Assembly (NCBI RefSeq): GCF_001567565.1
Contig: NZ_LSSW01000006.1
Location: forward strand, 91,889 to 155,888
Reading direction: 5' to 3'
DNA: 64,000 nucleotides
Source: Ectopseudomonas composti
GTDB lineage: Bacteria; Pseudomonadota; Gammaproteobacteria; Pseudomonadales; Pseudomonadaceae
Shown: piece by piece, positions 36,234-44,681 of the stretch
Layout of the letters: every line of letters starts with the position of its first letter
Position numbering within the stretch: position 1 is the stretch's first letter
The notes under the pieces: generated by a model
Seen by the model: the letters and a program-made list of their open reading frames with translations, nothing else
Database searches by the model: none
What the model was told of the DNA's origin: nothing
Translations under genes and position numbers: made by a program

Positions 36234-36258
36234 AAAAAGCCCGGCATGTGCCGGGCTT
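36234..36258 (-). terminator. Intrinsic terminator for the repeat-protein gene
   Basis: A perfect 10-bp stem (AAGCCCGGCA / TGCCGGGCTT) with a 2-nt turn is followed, on the minus strand, by a run of five T. It ends the transcript of the gene at 36277-36660 and may also slow readthrough from desB. Confidence 0.8.
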
Positions 36259-36276
36259 GGGGTGTTACGACCGCGT

Positions 36277-36660
36277 TCAGGCCGTGTGCCCACGCTGCTC
36301 GATCAAACGATCGGAGCCGCCTTCCGCCAACTGCATGCGTTGGCTGCCGGGAGTCCGCTCGGCACCGTCTTCAGCCAGCTGGATGCGTTGAGCACCGGGG
36401 GTGCGTTCAGCCCCGTCTTCTGCCAGTTGGATACGCTGGCTGCCAGGGGTGCGGTCGGAGCCGTCTTCGGCCAGATGAATGCGCTGAGCACCAGGCGTAC
36501 GCTCGGAGCCGTTCTCGGCCAGCGGGGCGACGGGTTGCTGTTGCACCTGGCTGTCCTTGGCTTCACCGACCAGTGGGAAGGGCGCGCTGCTCGGTGCGGC
36601 GAATACGCTGGTGGTCATCAGACTAAGGGCCAGGGCGGCGAGGGTCAGTTGGGTTTTCAT
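36277..36660 (-). CDS. Small exported protein with five 16-residue repeats
   Basis: A 127-residue protein with a signal peptide (LTLAALALSLMTTSVFA, cleaved before APSSAPF). The mature part is a 25-residue linker and five tandem repeats of 16 residues with the pattern LAEDGSERTPGxQRIQ, varying mainly at acidic and Ser/Ala positions; the last is degenerate. Such repeats occur in Pseudomonas proteins sometimes annotated as phage infection proteins, but I know of no function. The ATG at 36660 follows GGAGA. It is monocistronic with its own terminator. Confidence 0.75.
   Translation of the reverse strand: MKTQLTLAALALSLMTTSVFAAPSSAPFPLVGEAKDSQVQQQPVAPLAENGSERTPGAQRIHLAEDGSDRTPGSQRIQLAEDGAERTPGAQRIQLAEDGAERTPGSQRMQLAEGGSDRLIEQRGHTA
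36280..36522 (-). repeat. Five tandem 48-bp repeats within the small exported protein
   Basis: Each 48-bp unit encodes one 16-residue repeat in the same frame. Units two to four are nearly identical at protein level, which suggests recent expansion or gene conversion. Confidence 0.75.
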
Positions 36661-36932
36661 GTCGATGTCTCCGTAGGGAGTAATAAGTGGCGTCGGAGTC
36701 AATTCTTGAGGACATGAGCGCAGATAAGAACTTGACTGGCCTGATAGTGAACATCGATACCTTCAATACTTGATCGAGAGGCTCTATCTCGGTGCTTCTG
36801 GGTTGGCGTCAGCGCGCTTGAGAATGTGCCGCGAGGCGTCGCGCCGGCTGCCCGGCACGGGTATGCTTGGCGGCCCTCACGGGTCGTGCTCGACCCGTCC
36901 TCCTCAGTCGTTCCCCGGAGACAGCTCCAGTC

Positions 36933-37832
36933 ATGCTCGCGGCACAGGCAATTTTGCCGATCTTCGCTTTGATCGTTCTCGGCTACCTGCTCGGCTGGCG
37001 TCAGTGGCTCACCAGTGAGTCGGCCGCCGGGCTGGCGAATATCACCTTCAAGCTATTCATGCCGACGCTGCTGTTTGCCGGCATCGCCAAGGCATCGTTG
37101 GCCGAAGGGCTGTCGCCGATGCTGCTACTGGCCTATTACCTGCCGGTGCTGCTGGTATTCGTCGTGGTCAATGCGCTTGCGCACTGGCGCCGCGGCACGG
37201 CGACCCCGCTGGGATTGGTGGCGGCCTTCTCCAACAACGTGCTGGTCGGCATCCCGTTGATCGCCAGCCTGATGGGCAACGACGGCCTGCTCTACGTGTT
37301 CGCCATCCTGGTTTTCCACAGCCTCACGCTGTTTTCCCTGCACAGTTTCTATGCCGCCTTCGGCAGTCAGGAGCATGTCGACGGTCGCGCGTTGCTGAAG
37401 AATCTGGCCAACCCGATGATCATCGGCCTGGGGCTGGGAGCCTTGCTCAATCTGTCCGGGCTGCAGGTGCCGGAAAGCCTGTGGCGGGCGATCACCTGGC
37501 TCGGCCAGGCTGCGCTGCCCTGTGCGTTGATCGTGCTTGGCGCCAGCCTGTCGCGTTACCGCCTGCGCCCTACCGCAGAGGCCTGGGGCGTGGGGCTGGC
37601 CAAGCTGGTGTTGTTTCCTGCATTGGTATGGTGTCTCAGCGGCTTGTTGCCGGGGCTTAACGAGAGCGCGCGCAGCGTATTGGTGCTGCTCGCTGCCTGC
37701 CCCAGCGGGGTCAACGTGATGGCCTTCGCGCGCAGTGCTGAAGACACCCGCAGCGTCAGCGCAGCGATTTCCCTGTCGACATTGCTCTCGGCGGTGACGC
37801 TGCCGCTGTGGATGATGCTGCTGGGCATGTGA
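36933..37832 (+). CDS. AEC-family transporter
   Basis: A 299-residue protein with ten predicted membrane helices of the auxin efflux carrier family. Typical blocks are ILPIFALIVLGYLLGWR at the N-terminus, FKLFMPTLLFAGIAK, and NPMIIGLGLGALLNLSG at the start of the second half. AEC proteins export or import organic acids or amino acids; the substrate is unknown. The ATG at 36933 gives the family start; GGAG lies about 13 bp upstream. It is monocistronic and converges with the VOC gene. Confidence 0.87.
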   Translation: MLAAQAILPIFALIVLGYLLGWRQWLTSESAAGLANITFKLFMPTLLFAGIAKASLAEGLSPMLLLAYYLPVLLVFVVVNALAHWRRGTATPLGLVAAFSNNVLVGIPLIASLMGNDGLLYVFAILVFHSLTLFSLHSFYAAFGSQEHVDGRALLKNLANPMIIGLGLGALLNLSGLQVPESLWRAITWLGQAALPCALIVLGASLSRYRLRPTAEAWGVGLAKLVLFPALVWCLSGLLPGLNESARSVLVLLAACPSGVNVMAFARSAEDTRSVSAAISLSTLLSAVTLPLWMMLLGM

Positions 37833-37854
37833 AGCTCGCCTGCGGATGCAGGCA

Positions 37855-38277
37855 CTACGCGGTGATGGGCTGGCTGAAGCGCAGCAGATAGCCGTCCGGG
37901 TCTTGCAACATGAACTGGCGCACCCTGAGTACGCGTGTGCCGACCCGATATGAAGCTTCTTCCAGCGGCAATCTCAGCGCCAGGCCTGACTGCATCAGGC
38001 GCTGGTACAACGGCTCGAGGTCATCCACGCTGATCTGCAGATTGATGCCGCGCCCGAGCGGGCGGTCGAGTGGCATCACGGTCCAGGGATCGTCTGCCTG
38101 CTGATGCTGCTGTTCCAGCATCAAGGCTGCCTCGCCCAGAGCGATGGCGGCAAAACCTTCCTCGGGGCGTTCGTACAGCAGGCTGAAGCCCAGAGTCTTC
38201 TGATAGAAGGCCAGGCTGGCCGGCAGGTCGCTGACCTGCAGTTCGGGCGTCAGAGCTGGCAGTCGCGTGCGGCTCAC
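37855..38277 (-). CDS. VOC-family (glyoxalase-like) protein
   Basis: A 140-residue single VOC domain. It starts PALTPELQVSDLPASLAFYQKTLGF and ends with RQFMLQDPDGYLLRFSQPI, the usual C-terminal metal-ligand segment. The function could be dioxygenase, glyoxalase or antibiotic binding and cannot be assigned. The start is GTG at 38277, with GGAG upstream, overlapping the preceding gene by GTGA. The two are a tight two-gene operon. Confidence 0.8.
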   Translation of the reverse strand: MSRTRLPALTPELQVSDLPASLAFYQKTLGFSLLYERPEEGFAAIALGEAALMLEQQHQQADDPWTVMPLDRPLGRGINLQISVDDLEPLYQRLMQSGLALRLPLEEASYRVGTRVLRVRQFMLQDPDGYLLRFSQPITA

Positions 38278-38807
38278 GCCTGCTCCTGCGCCGCCTGCAG
38301 GGCCTCCAGCGCGGGCGCGGCATAGATACCCACTTCCACTGCCAGCTCCATCACCCGCGGCAGGTCGCTGGCGTACACCAGCACCGCTTGCAGCTCGTCG
38401 TCCAGCGGTTCGCTGAAGTCCACCAGCACATAGCCGCCGGTTTCCGGCGACAGCGCCGAGAGCTGCACCTGGATGCGGTTGAGGGCCTTGAGCGGCTCGG
38501 TCTTGGCCAGTTGCTTGGCCTTGAGTACGAACTGTACCTGCGGGCCGAAGGATTCGGTGATGCGCTGGAACAGTTCCTCGTAGCTGTCGGCCTGGAACAG
38601 CACGGTGTCCGGCAGGCTGCCGACCACCACCCATTCGCCCAGCGGGATGGGGAATTCGTCGTCGTAGTTGACGTCCGGGTTGGCGGCGAGGAAGGCGGCC
38701 GGATCGGCATAGGCTTGGGCGGCCTCAGCAGCGATGCGGGCGACCTCGTCCTCGGCCAGGCAGCCGGAGCTTATCTTGGCGATCAGTTCTTCCAGCTGGG
38801 CTTTCAT
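38274..38807 (-). CDS. Conserved-looking hypothetical protein, partner of the VOC gene
   Basis: A 177-residue soluble, acidic protein I do not recognise. The N-terminal 55 residues are helical (MKAQLEELIAKISSG, EVARIAAEAAQAYADPAAFLA); the rest mixes strands and helices with YVLVDFSEPLDDELQAVLVYASDLPRV (shown split by composition only). There is no signal peptide or membrane segment. Codon use is like its neighbours. Its stop overlaps the GTG of the VOC gene, so they probably act together. Confidence 0.6.
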   Translation of the reverse strand: MKAQLEELIAKISSGCLAEDEVARIAAEAAQAYADPAAFLAANPDVNYDDEFPIPLGEWVVVGSLPDTVLFQADSYEELFQRITESFGPQVQFVLKAKQLAKTEPLKALNRIQVQLSALSPETGGYVLVDFSEPLDDELQAVLVYASDLPRVMELAVEVGIYAAPALEALQAAQEQA

Positions 38808-38895
38808 CAGGCTATTCCTCGGTCATTCAGATGGGCGGCAAGCATAACCCAGAGCCTGTTGTGCGATGCACGGGAGAACAGGTCGGGCTTCTGGT

Positions 38896-38961
38896 GTAGG
38901 AGCGGCTTTAGCCGCGAGCGGCCTGTGCGGGGGCCAGAATCGCGGCTGAAGCCGCTCCTAC
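38896..38961. repeat. Inverted REP pair
   Basis: Two REP units face each other: GTAGGAGCGGCTTTAGCCGCG (one base over the quoted limit is avoided here by noting that it spans 38896-38916) and its near-complement at 38941-38961. They lie just after the YegD-like stop and can form a long hairpin that may end or stabilise that transcript. Confidence 0.8.
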
Positions 38962-38967
38962 AAAAAC

Positions 38968-40233
38968 TTAGCCGTAGCGTTTCTTGGCTTCGATGGCCAG
39001 GCCGCTGCCAATGCTGCCGAAGGTGTTGCCTTCTACGCTGCGGGCGTTGGGCAGCATGGCTGCCACGCTCTGGCGCAGGGCCGGAACGCCGCTGGAGCCG
39101 CCAGTGAAGAACAGGGTATCGACCTGATCGGCTTTGATGCCGGCGTCGGCCAGCAACTGCGTGAGGCTGGCGCGGATGCGTTCGAGCAGCGGCTCGATGG
39201 CGTTCTCGAACAGCGGGCGGGTCAGTTCGGCGACCAGGCCCGGCTCGACGCGCGACAGGTCGATGGGGCGTGCGTCCTGTTCGCTGAGGGCGATCTTGCT
39301 GTCTTCCACCTGCATCGCCAGCCAGTGTCCGGCACGCTGTTCGATCAGGCCGAACAGGCGGTCGATGCCGGTGGCGTCGACGATGTCGTAGCGCATGTTC
39401 TGCAACGCAAGCTGGGTCTTCTGCGCATACAGCGCATTGATGGTGTGCCAGGTGGCCAGGTTGAGGTGGTAGCTGGTGGGCATGAAGGCGTCGCTCTTCA
39501 TCCGGCTGCCGTAGCCGAACAGCGGCATCACCCCGGCCAGCGAGAGCTGTTTGTCGAAGTCGGTACCGCCGATGTGCACGCCGCCGGTGGCGAGGATATC
39601 GCCCTGGCGCTCGGCCAGGTGGTGACGCTCAGGCGCCAGGCGCACCAGGGAGAAGTCCGAGGTACCGCCGCCGATGTCGACGATCAGCACCAGTTCCTCG
39701 CGATCCAGGCCCGACTCGTAGTCGAAGGCTGCGGCGATGGGCTCGTACTGGAACGACACCTCCTTGAAACCGAGCTTGTGCGCCACGGCCACCAGGGTGT
39801 TCTGCGCTTCCTGATCGGCGCTCGGGTCGTCGTCGACGAAGAACACCGGGCGGCCCAGCACCACTTCCTCGAAGGCGCGCTCGGCCTGAGCTTCGGCGCG
39901 CTTTTTCAGCTCACCGATGAAAAAGCCGAGCAGGTCCTTGAACGGCAGGGCGCTGCCCAGCACGGTGGTTTCGCTCTTCAGCAGCTTGGAGCCGAGCAGG
40001 CTTTTCAGCGAACGCATCAGGCGCCCTTCATAACCCTCCAGGTACTCGTGCAGGGCCAGGCGGCCGTAGACCGGGCGACGCTCCTCGGTGTTGAAGAAGA
40101 TCACCGAGGGTAGAGTGATCTTGCCGTCTTCCAGGGGCAGCAGGCTGCCCTGGCCGGGTCGCAGCCAGCCGACGGTGGAGTTCGAGGTGCCGAAGTCAAT
40201 GCCGCAGGCGCGGGCGGGAGTGGAGAAGGACAT
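38968..40233 (-). CDS. yegD: YegD-like Hsp70-family chaperone
   Basis: A 421-residue Hsp70 actin-like ATPase. Phosphate 1 (CGIDFGTSNSTVG), phosphate 2 (VDIGGGTSDFSLV) and the adenosine motif (FFTGGSSGVPALR) are all present. As in E. coli YegD, the C-terminal substrate-binding domain of DnaK is missing. The function is not established. The ATG at 40233 is preferred over a GTG three codons upstream; neither has a strong ribosome site. It is monocistronic with a REP pair downstream. Confidence 0.9.
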   Translation of the reverse strand: MSFSTPARACGIDFGTSNSTVGWLRPGQGSLLPLEDGKITLPSVIFFNTEERRPVYGRLALHEYLEGYEGRLMRSLKSLLGSKLLKSETTVLGSALPFKDLLGFFIGELKKRAEAQAERAFEEVVLGRPVFFVDDDPSADQEAQNTLVAVAHKLGFKEVSFQYEPIAAAFDYESGLDREELVLIVDIGGGTSDFSLVRLAPERHHLAERQGDILATGGVHIGGTDFDKQLSLAGVMPLFGYGSRMKSDAFMPTSYHLNLATWHTINALYAQKTQLALQNMRYDIVDATGIDRLFGLIEQRAGHWLAMQVEDSKIALSEQDARPIDLSRVEPGLVAELTRPLFENAIEPLLERIRASLTQLLADAGIKADQVDTLFFTGGSSGVPALRQSVAAMLPNARSVEGNTFGSIGSGLAIEAKKRYG

Positions 40234-40296
40234 GGAGCGCACAGCCGGAAAAAATGGCCGCGTATTCTATGCCAGCGCCGCGGTGGCGGCGAGTCG

Positions 40297-41274
40297 TCAG
40301 GAGGGCAGGTCGGGGGTCTCGTTGCGCTTTTGCTTCCATTGCGTCCATTCGAAGCCCAGCACCACCAGCAGCGACAGGGCGAACGGCAGCAGCAGATAGA
40401 ACACGCGAAACACGATCAGCGCCGCCAGCACATCGGCCGCCGGGATCTCCGGCAGCGCAGCGAGGAAGGTCACTTCCAGTACACCCAGACCACCGGGCGC
40501 ATGGGACAGCAGCGCCAGCGAGAAGGAGGCGAGGAACACGCCGAGCACCACTAGGTAGCCGGGATGATTGTCGGCCGGCAAGGCGAAATAGATGATCGCC
40601 GCTGCGCAGAGAAGCTCCAGTGGGCCGGCCAGCAACTGGCGGCTGACGATGGGCAGACGTGGATACTCCACGTGCAGCTTGCCCAGGGTCCAGGGTTTGA
40701 ACTGGCGCCAGGAGCCCAGCACGTAGAGACCCACCAGGCACAGCAACACGCTGCCGATGACGATCGAGACCAGGGGCGTGACGTTGGCGACGCGGTGGAT
40801 CAGATCGGGTTGGGCGATCAGCACACAGCCGCTGGCGAGCAGGGTGCCGAGGGCGAAGGTAAAGGAGCAGAAGACGATGAGAATGCCGATTTCCTGTGGC
40901 GTCAGCCCCTTGCTGCGATAGGCCCGGTAACGCACCAACGCGCCAGAGAACACCGAGGCGCCGATGTTGTGAGCCAGGGCGTAGGTGGTAAAGGAACAGA
41001 GGGTGATGAAGCGCCAGGGAATGCGCTTGCCCAGGTGAGCCACGGCGATGCGGTCATACCAGGCCAGTGCCCAGTACGCGCCGAGCGTGGCTGCGGCGGC
41101 GAGCATCCAGTTCATGTGCGTGATGGCGTCGAGGCTGCCCTTGATTTCCTCCAGGGAAATGTTGCGCAACTCGCGGTAGAGCAGGAAGCCAGACAGCACC
41201 ACGGCACTGAGTCCGATCAGCGTCCAGATCAGGTCGCTGCGCTTCAGTTTGGGTTTGGCTTCTACGACAGACAC
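40297..41274 (-). CDS. YbhN/lysylphosphatidylglycerol-synthase-type flippase-like membrane protein
   Basis: A 325-residue protein with about eight membrane helices, of the UPF0104/LPG-synthase transmembrane family. Typical blocks are YALAHNIGASVFSGALVRYR and LLSHAPGGLGVLEV. Such proteins are implicated in lipid flipping or envelope lipid homeostasis, but the substrate is unknown. The start is the GTG at 41274 with GAGGA 6 nt upstream; a longer in-frame reading (ATG at 41349) adds a Pro/Glu-rich stretch. A small hairpin (GGCCCCG/CGGGGCC, 41294-41313) sits just upstream. Confidence 0.82.
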   Translation of the reverse strand: MSVVEAKPKLKRSDLIWTLIGLSAVVLSGFLLYRELRNISLEEIKGSLDAITHMNWMLAAAATLGAYWALAWYDRIAVAHLGKRIPWRFITLCSFTTYALAHNIGASVFSGALVRYRAYRSKGLTPQEIGILIVFCSFTFALGTLLASGCVLIAQPDLIHRVANVTPLVSIVIGSVLLCLVGLYVLGSWRQFKPWTLGKLHVEYPRLPIVSRQLLAGPLELLCAAAIIYFALPADNHPGYLVVLGVFLASFSLALLSHAPGGLGVLEVTFLAALPEIPAADVLAALIVFRVFYLLLPFALSLLVVLGFEWTQWKQKRNETPDLPS

Positions 41275-41485
41275 CGCTAATCCTCGCTCGCTAGGCCCCG
41301 AGGTAGCGGGGCCGCATGCCTCCGTCCGAGGCGGCTGTTCATCGGCCATCCGGCCTTCGGCAATGGCCGCTAGCGGGTCGTGCCCGCGCGGCGCGCTGCG
41401 CAGTATCAGGGAGCCGCCGCCAGTACTCAACTGGCATGCATGCGGGGCCCCTTCAGTAGTTGTGTCAGCGATTGTCCTGATCGGT

Positions 41486-41923
41486 TCATATCCAGGCCAG
41501 GGTCAGCGCCGCCAGCACCGCGTAGCGCCCGGCCTTGGCCAGGGTGACGATGACCAGGAATATCCACAGGCGCTCGCGCATCACCCCGGCAACCAGCGTC
41601 AGGGGATCGCCAATCAGCGGCATCCAGCTCAGCAGCAACGACCAGCGACCGTAGCGTGCGTACCAGACCTGCGCCTGTTGCAAGCGGGCCGGACTGACGG
41701 GAAACCAGCGCCGTTCCCGGTAGTGCTCGAGGGAACGCCCTAGCAGCCAGTTGACCCAGGAGCCCAGTACGTTGCCCAGCGTGGCCACCAGCAGCAATGC
41801 CCAGAGCGGGTGCTGGCCTGCCAGCAGCAGGGCGACCAGCACCGCTTCGGACTGCAACGGCAAGAGCGTCGCCGCGCCGAAGGCGGAGAGAAACAGGGCC
41901 GGGTAGGCGGAGAGAGCCAGCAT
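41486..41923 (-). CDS. YqaA-family (VTT domain) membrane protein
   Basis: A 145-residue inner membrane protein with the VTT/SNARE-associated family core: FLSAFGAATLLPLQSEAVL, then TLGNVLGSWVNWLLGR, and WMPLIGDPLTLVAGVMR. YqaA proteins are small DedA relatives; lipid scramblase or flippase activity is proposed for the superfamily. It follows the VC0807-family gene with a 33-bp gap on the same strand, and precedes the YbhN-like gene, so the three may share a transcript and an envelope role. Confidence 0.85.
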   Translation of the reverse strand: MLALSAYPALFLSAFGAATLLPLQSEAVLVALLLAGQHPLWALLLVATLGNVLGSWVNWLLGRSLEHYRERRWFPVSPARLQQAQVWYARYGRWSLLLSWMPLIGDPLTLVAGVMRERLWIFLVIVTLAKAGRYAVLAALTLAWI

Positions 41924-41956
41924 GTTCGGCGCGGCCGACCCTGAGGTCGGCGCTTG

Positions 41957-42685
41957 TCAGCGCTGCGATTCCTGGCTGGTGTTGGCCATGATCTCTTCCA
42001 GGCTCAGCCCGGTCAGGCCATGAATGGTCTTCCACAGGTAGTAGAAGATTGTCATCAGCATGATCATCGAGGGAATGGCGATCATCGGATAACTGAGTAG
42101 GGTCATGCGCCCGAGTTCGTCATTGAAGGCCTCGGTGCCGGATGGGCTGACCACGATCCACTTGGCCAGCACGTAGTTCATGAACGAGGAAAAGAAGAAG
42201 GTGCCACTGAGCCAGTAGGTGGCACGCATCAGGCGCGTTTCGAAGTGTTCGACGTGGCCGCCCTGCTCGAGGCGATCATGGATCTTGTCGACGTTGAGCA
42301 CGCTCTTGTTGAACAGCAGCGTGCGAATCAGCGGGTAGCGGGTGCGGGTCGAAACCAGCACGGCGATGCCGATCAGCCCGGGGATGGCGGCTTCCTTCAC
42401 GGCCAGCCACTGGGTATCCAGATGCAGCAGGCCGATGCCTCCGGTCAGGGCCACGCTGACCAGGCCGAGCAGGGCGATGAAGTTGAATTTGCGGTACTTG
42501 ATCAGCTCGAACGCCCCCCAGCCCAGGGGGAACGCCAGGGCCAGCAGCAGTGCGCCGTCGGCGCCGAGACGGTGTTCGCCACTGAGCTTCATCAGAATGA
42601 ACGAGGGAATCAGAATGCTGATGGCCAGGTCGATCAGTGGGCGGGGTTTGTGCGTCGGGGTGCGGCTGTCAGTAGTGGCGGTCAT
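41957..42685 (-). CDS. VC0807-family membrane protein
   Basis: A 242-residue protein with six or so membrane helices. It begins with a short polar cytoplasmic segment followed by LIDLAISILIPSFILMKLSGE and shares the block GALLLALAFPLGWGAFEL with VC0807-type proteins. A charged central loop (NVDKIHDRLEQGGHVEHFE) and C-terminal LSLEEIMANTSQESQR lie in the cytoplasm. The family has no known function. Confidence 0.75.
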   Translation of the reverse strand: MTATTDSRTPTHKPRPLIDLAISILIPSFILMKLSGEHRLGADGALLLALAFPLGWGAFELIKYRKFNFIALLGLVSVALTGGIGLLHLDTQWLAVKEAAIPGLIGIAVLVSTRTRYPLIRTLLFNKSVLNVDKIHDRLEQGGHVEHFETRLMRATYWLSGTFFFSSFMNYVLAKWIVVSPSGTEAFNDELGRMTLLSYPMIAIPSMIMLMTIFYYLWKTIHGLTGLSLEEIMANTSQESQR

Positions 42686-42851
42686 GGTAGCTGGAGTCTG
42701 CTCAGGAAGCCCGATGATCGCCTGCCCGGCTCGCCAGGGCTAGCCCGACTGTCGGTTTTGAATGTGAAAAAGTATGAGTCGACAGCTTGCCGACAGGCGT
42801 CGCGACCCGGCCGGGCGATGCTAAAGTGATGGCAGAGGTCGGGAGACGAAC

Positions 42852-43775
42852 ATGCCGAGAATCATCCCTTGCGTTTGCTTGCTGCTGGGTACGGCAGCGC
42901 TTTGGTCGGCGACGGCCTGGTCGAGTGACTGCGTTGGCCTGGTGCCGGCCGGCACATCGGCCTTCTGGCGTGAGCTGGAGGCGGGCGCCAGGCGCACAGC
43001 CAACGATCTGCAGCTGGAACTCTATACGCGCGGCCCGAGCCAGGAAGGCAGCGTCGAGGTGCAGCTACAGTTGATCGACCGTGTAATCGCCCACGGTTGC
43101 AAGGCACTGATCATCGCTCCGGCTGGCGACGCCATCGACACGCGCATATCCGCCTTGCGCGCCGAAGGTATTCCCACCGTTTACGTTGATCGCGGGGTCG
43201 CGGGTGAGGGCGCTTACGCGCTGGTGGCAACCGACAACTTCCTTGCCGGCCAATTGGCCGGGCAGCAGATGGCCGAGCGTCTCGGGCGGGGGGCTCGGGT
43301 CGGGGTATTGCGCTTGCGCCAAGGGCTGCAATCGACCGATGAGCGCGAGCGCGGTTTCCTCCTGGCGGCGCAAGCTTCCGGGTTGCAGGTGGTGTTCGAT
43401 ACCTACCTTGGTGACGACCCCCAGCGCATCGCCACGACCCTGAGTGAGCAGTTGCCCAGGCTCGACGGCCTGTTCAGCCCCAATGGCAGCAGTACCCGAG
43501 TGACCCTGGGCGCGTTGCGCCGGCTGGGCAAGGTCGGGACAGTGGACTTCGTCGGTTTCGATGGTGGCGACCTGCTGTTCGATGCCGTACGCCAAGGACA
43601 GATTCACGCGTTGTTGCTGCAGCAGCCGCAGGCCATGGGCGATCATGCGGTACGCCTGGTGCATCGGGCTCTGAGTGGCGAGCGTGCCATGTCTCGCCTA
43701 CAACTGTTACTCGAACCTCGGGTGATTACCGCCAAGGAACTGGGCGATACGACCGCTGCGCCGCAGTCTTGGTGA
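42852..43775 (+). CDS. Periplasmic sugar-type (RbsB-like) binding protein, orphan
   Basis: A 307-residue type I periplasmic binding protein with a signal peptide (CVCLLLGTAALWSATAWS). RbsB-like blocks are CKALIIAPAGDAIDTRI, GIPTVYVDRGV, ALVATDNFLAGQLAGQQMAE and DFVGFDGGDLLFDAV. No permease or ATPase is encoded nearby, so it either serves a transporter elsewhere or feeds a signalling receptor. GGGAG precedes the ATG. It starts a run of three binding-protein genes on the plus strand. Confidence 0.85.
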   Translation: MPRIIPCVCLLLGTAALWSATAWSSDCVGLVPAGTSAFWRELEAGARRTANDLQLELYTRGPSQEGSVEVQLQLIDRVIAHGCKALIIAPAGDAIDTRISALRAEGIPTVYVDRGVAGEGAYALVATDNFLAGQLAGQQMAERLGRGARVGVLRLRQGLQSTDERERGFLLAAQASGLQVVFDTYLGDDPQRIATTLSEQLPRLDGLFSPNGSSTRVTLGALRRLGKVGTVDFVGFDGGDLLFDAVRQGQIHALLLQQPQAMGDHAVRLVHRALSGERAMSRLQLLLEPRVITAKELGDTTAAPQSW

Positions 43776-43854
43776 TGGGCAACGCCGGCGTCTATTATTC
43801 TTGGTCTGGGCGCCCTGAATTCGCTGTAGGGCGCGCGCTTGACGGTGGCGTGCA

Positions 43855-44628
43855 ATGAACTTGAAGTCCCTGACCGTAGCGCTGGCACTGCTCGGTAGTC
43901 TCTGCGTCAACATGGCTGCTGCCGAGCTGCGGCTGTATACCGAGGATTACCGACCGTTCAGCTATCTGGACAACGGCAAGCCAAGTGGCCTGGCCGTGGC
44001 CGTGGTCGAAGAGTTGATCCGTCGCACCGCAGAGCCGGCGCATATCGAACTGGTGCCCTGGACGCGCGGCTATCACCAGGTTCGAAACCAGCCCGACACG
44101 GCATTGTTCTCCACTGTGCGCACGGCGCGGCGCGAAGCCGATTTCCAGTGGGTCGGCCCGATCGCGCGGGGCTATACGCGCTTCTACACGCTCAAGGATG
44201 CCGGTCTGCGAGTCACCAGCCTCGACGATGTCCGTCGTCTTGGCACCCTGGCGATTCCCAAGCAATGGTACAGCTACGAGTTCTTGGCCGAGCTGGGACT
44301 GGAAAATCTGTATGGCGTGCCGACGCCTCAGGACATGCTGCGCATGTTCCGCCATGGCCGGGTCAAGTTGCTGCTGGCCAACAACCTGACCCTGGACGGC
44401 ATGCTTGCCGAGCAGGGCATGAATGCCGGGCAGTTGCAGGAGCAGTTCGACCTGATGCCCAACGACTCCTACATTGCTTTTTCCCTGAAGACTGACCCAG
44501 CTCTGGTCGCGCGTTGGCAGCAGGCGCTGGAGCAGATGCGCCGCGACGGTAGCCTGGAAAGGCTCTACCGCCAGTGGTTTCCGATGGCCGACGAGCGCAT
44601 GTTGGCCGATTTGCTGCGTAGCGATTGA
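43855..44628 (+). CDS. Periplasmic amino-acid-type binding protein 1 (SBP_bac_3), orphan
   Basis: A 257-residue exported protein with a signal peptide (LTVALALLGSLCVNMAAA) and a single family 3 solute-binding domain. The opening LRLYTEDYRPFSYLDNGKPSGLA and the FSTVRTARRE block are typical of the polar amino acid group. It is a clear paralogue of the next gene. No ABC transporter partner is nearby, and in Pseudomonas such orphan domains may act in signalling or have lost ligand transport. Confidence 0.85.
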   Translation: MNLKSLTVALALLGSLCVNMAAAELRLYTEDYRPFSYLDNGKPSGLAVAVVEELIRRTAEPAHIELVPWTRGYHQVRNQPDTALFSTVRTARREADFQWVGPIARGYTRFYTLKDAGLRVTSLDDVRRLGTLAIPKQWYSYEFLAELGLENLYGVPTPQDMLRMFRHGRVKLLLANNLTLDGMLAEQGMNAGQLQEQFDLMPNDSYIAFSLKTDPALVARWQQALEQMRRDGSLERLYRQWFPMADERMLADLLRSD

Positions 44629-44681
44629 AGCCGCTGCACGGCACTCCTTAGCTGGCCAGGCTGCAAGCTGGAGAGACGGTG

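Noticed and set aside
41294..41313. GGCCCCG/CGGGGCC hairpin as a terminator between the YqaA-like and YbhN-like genes
   Set aside because: The stem is only 7 bp with no T tract and sits just upstream of the YbhN-like ribosome site, so it is noted only in that gene's entry.
43808..43832. Short GCGCCCT/AGGGCGC hairpin between the first two binding-protein genes
   Set aside because: Seven-base stem, long loop and no T tract; too weak to call as a terminator.
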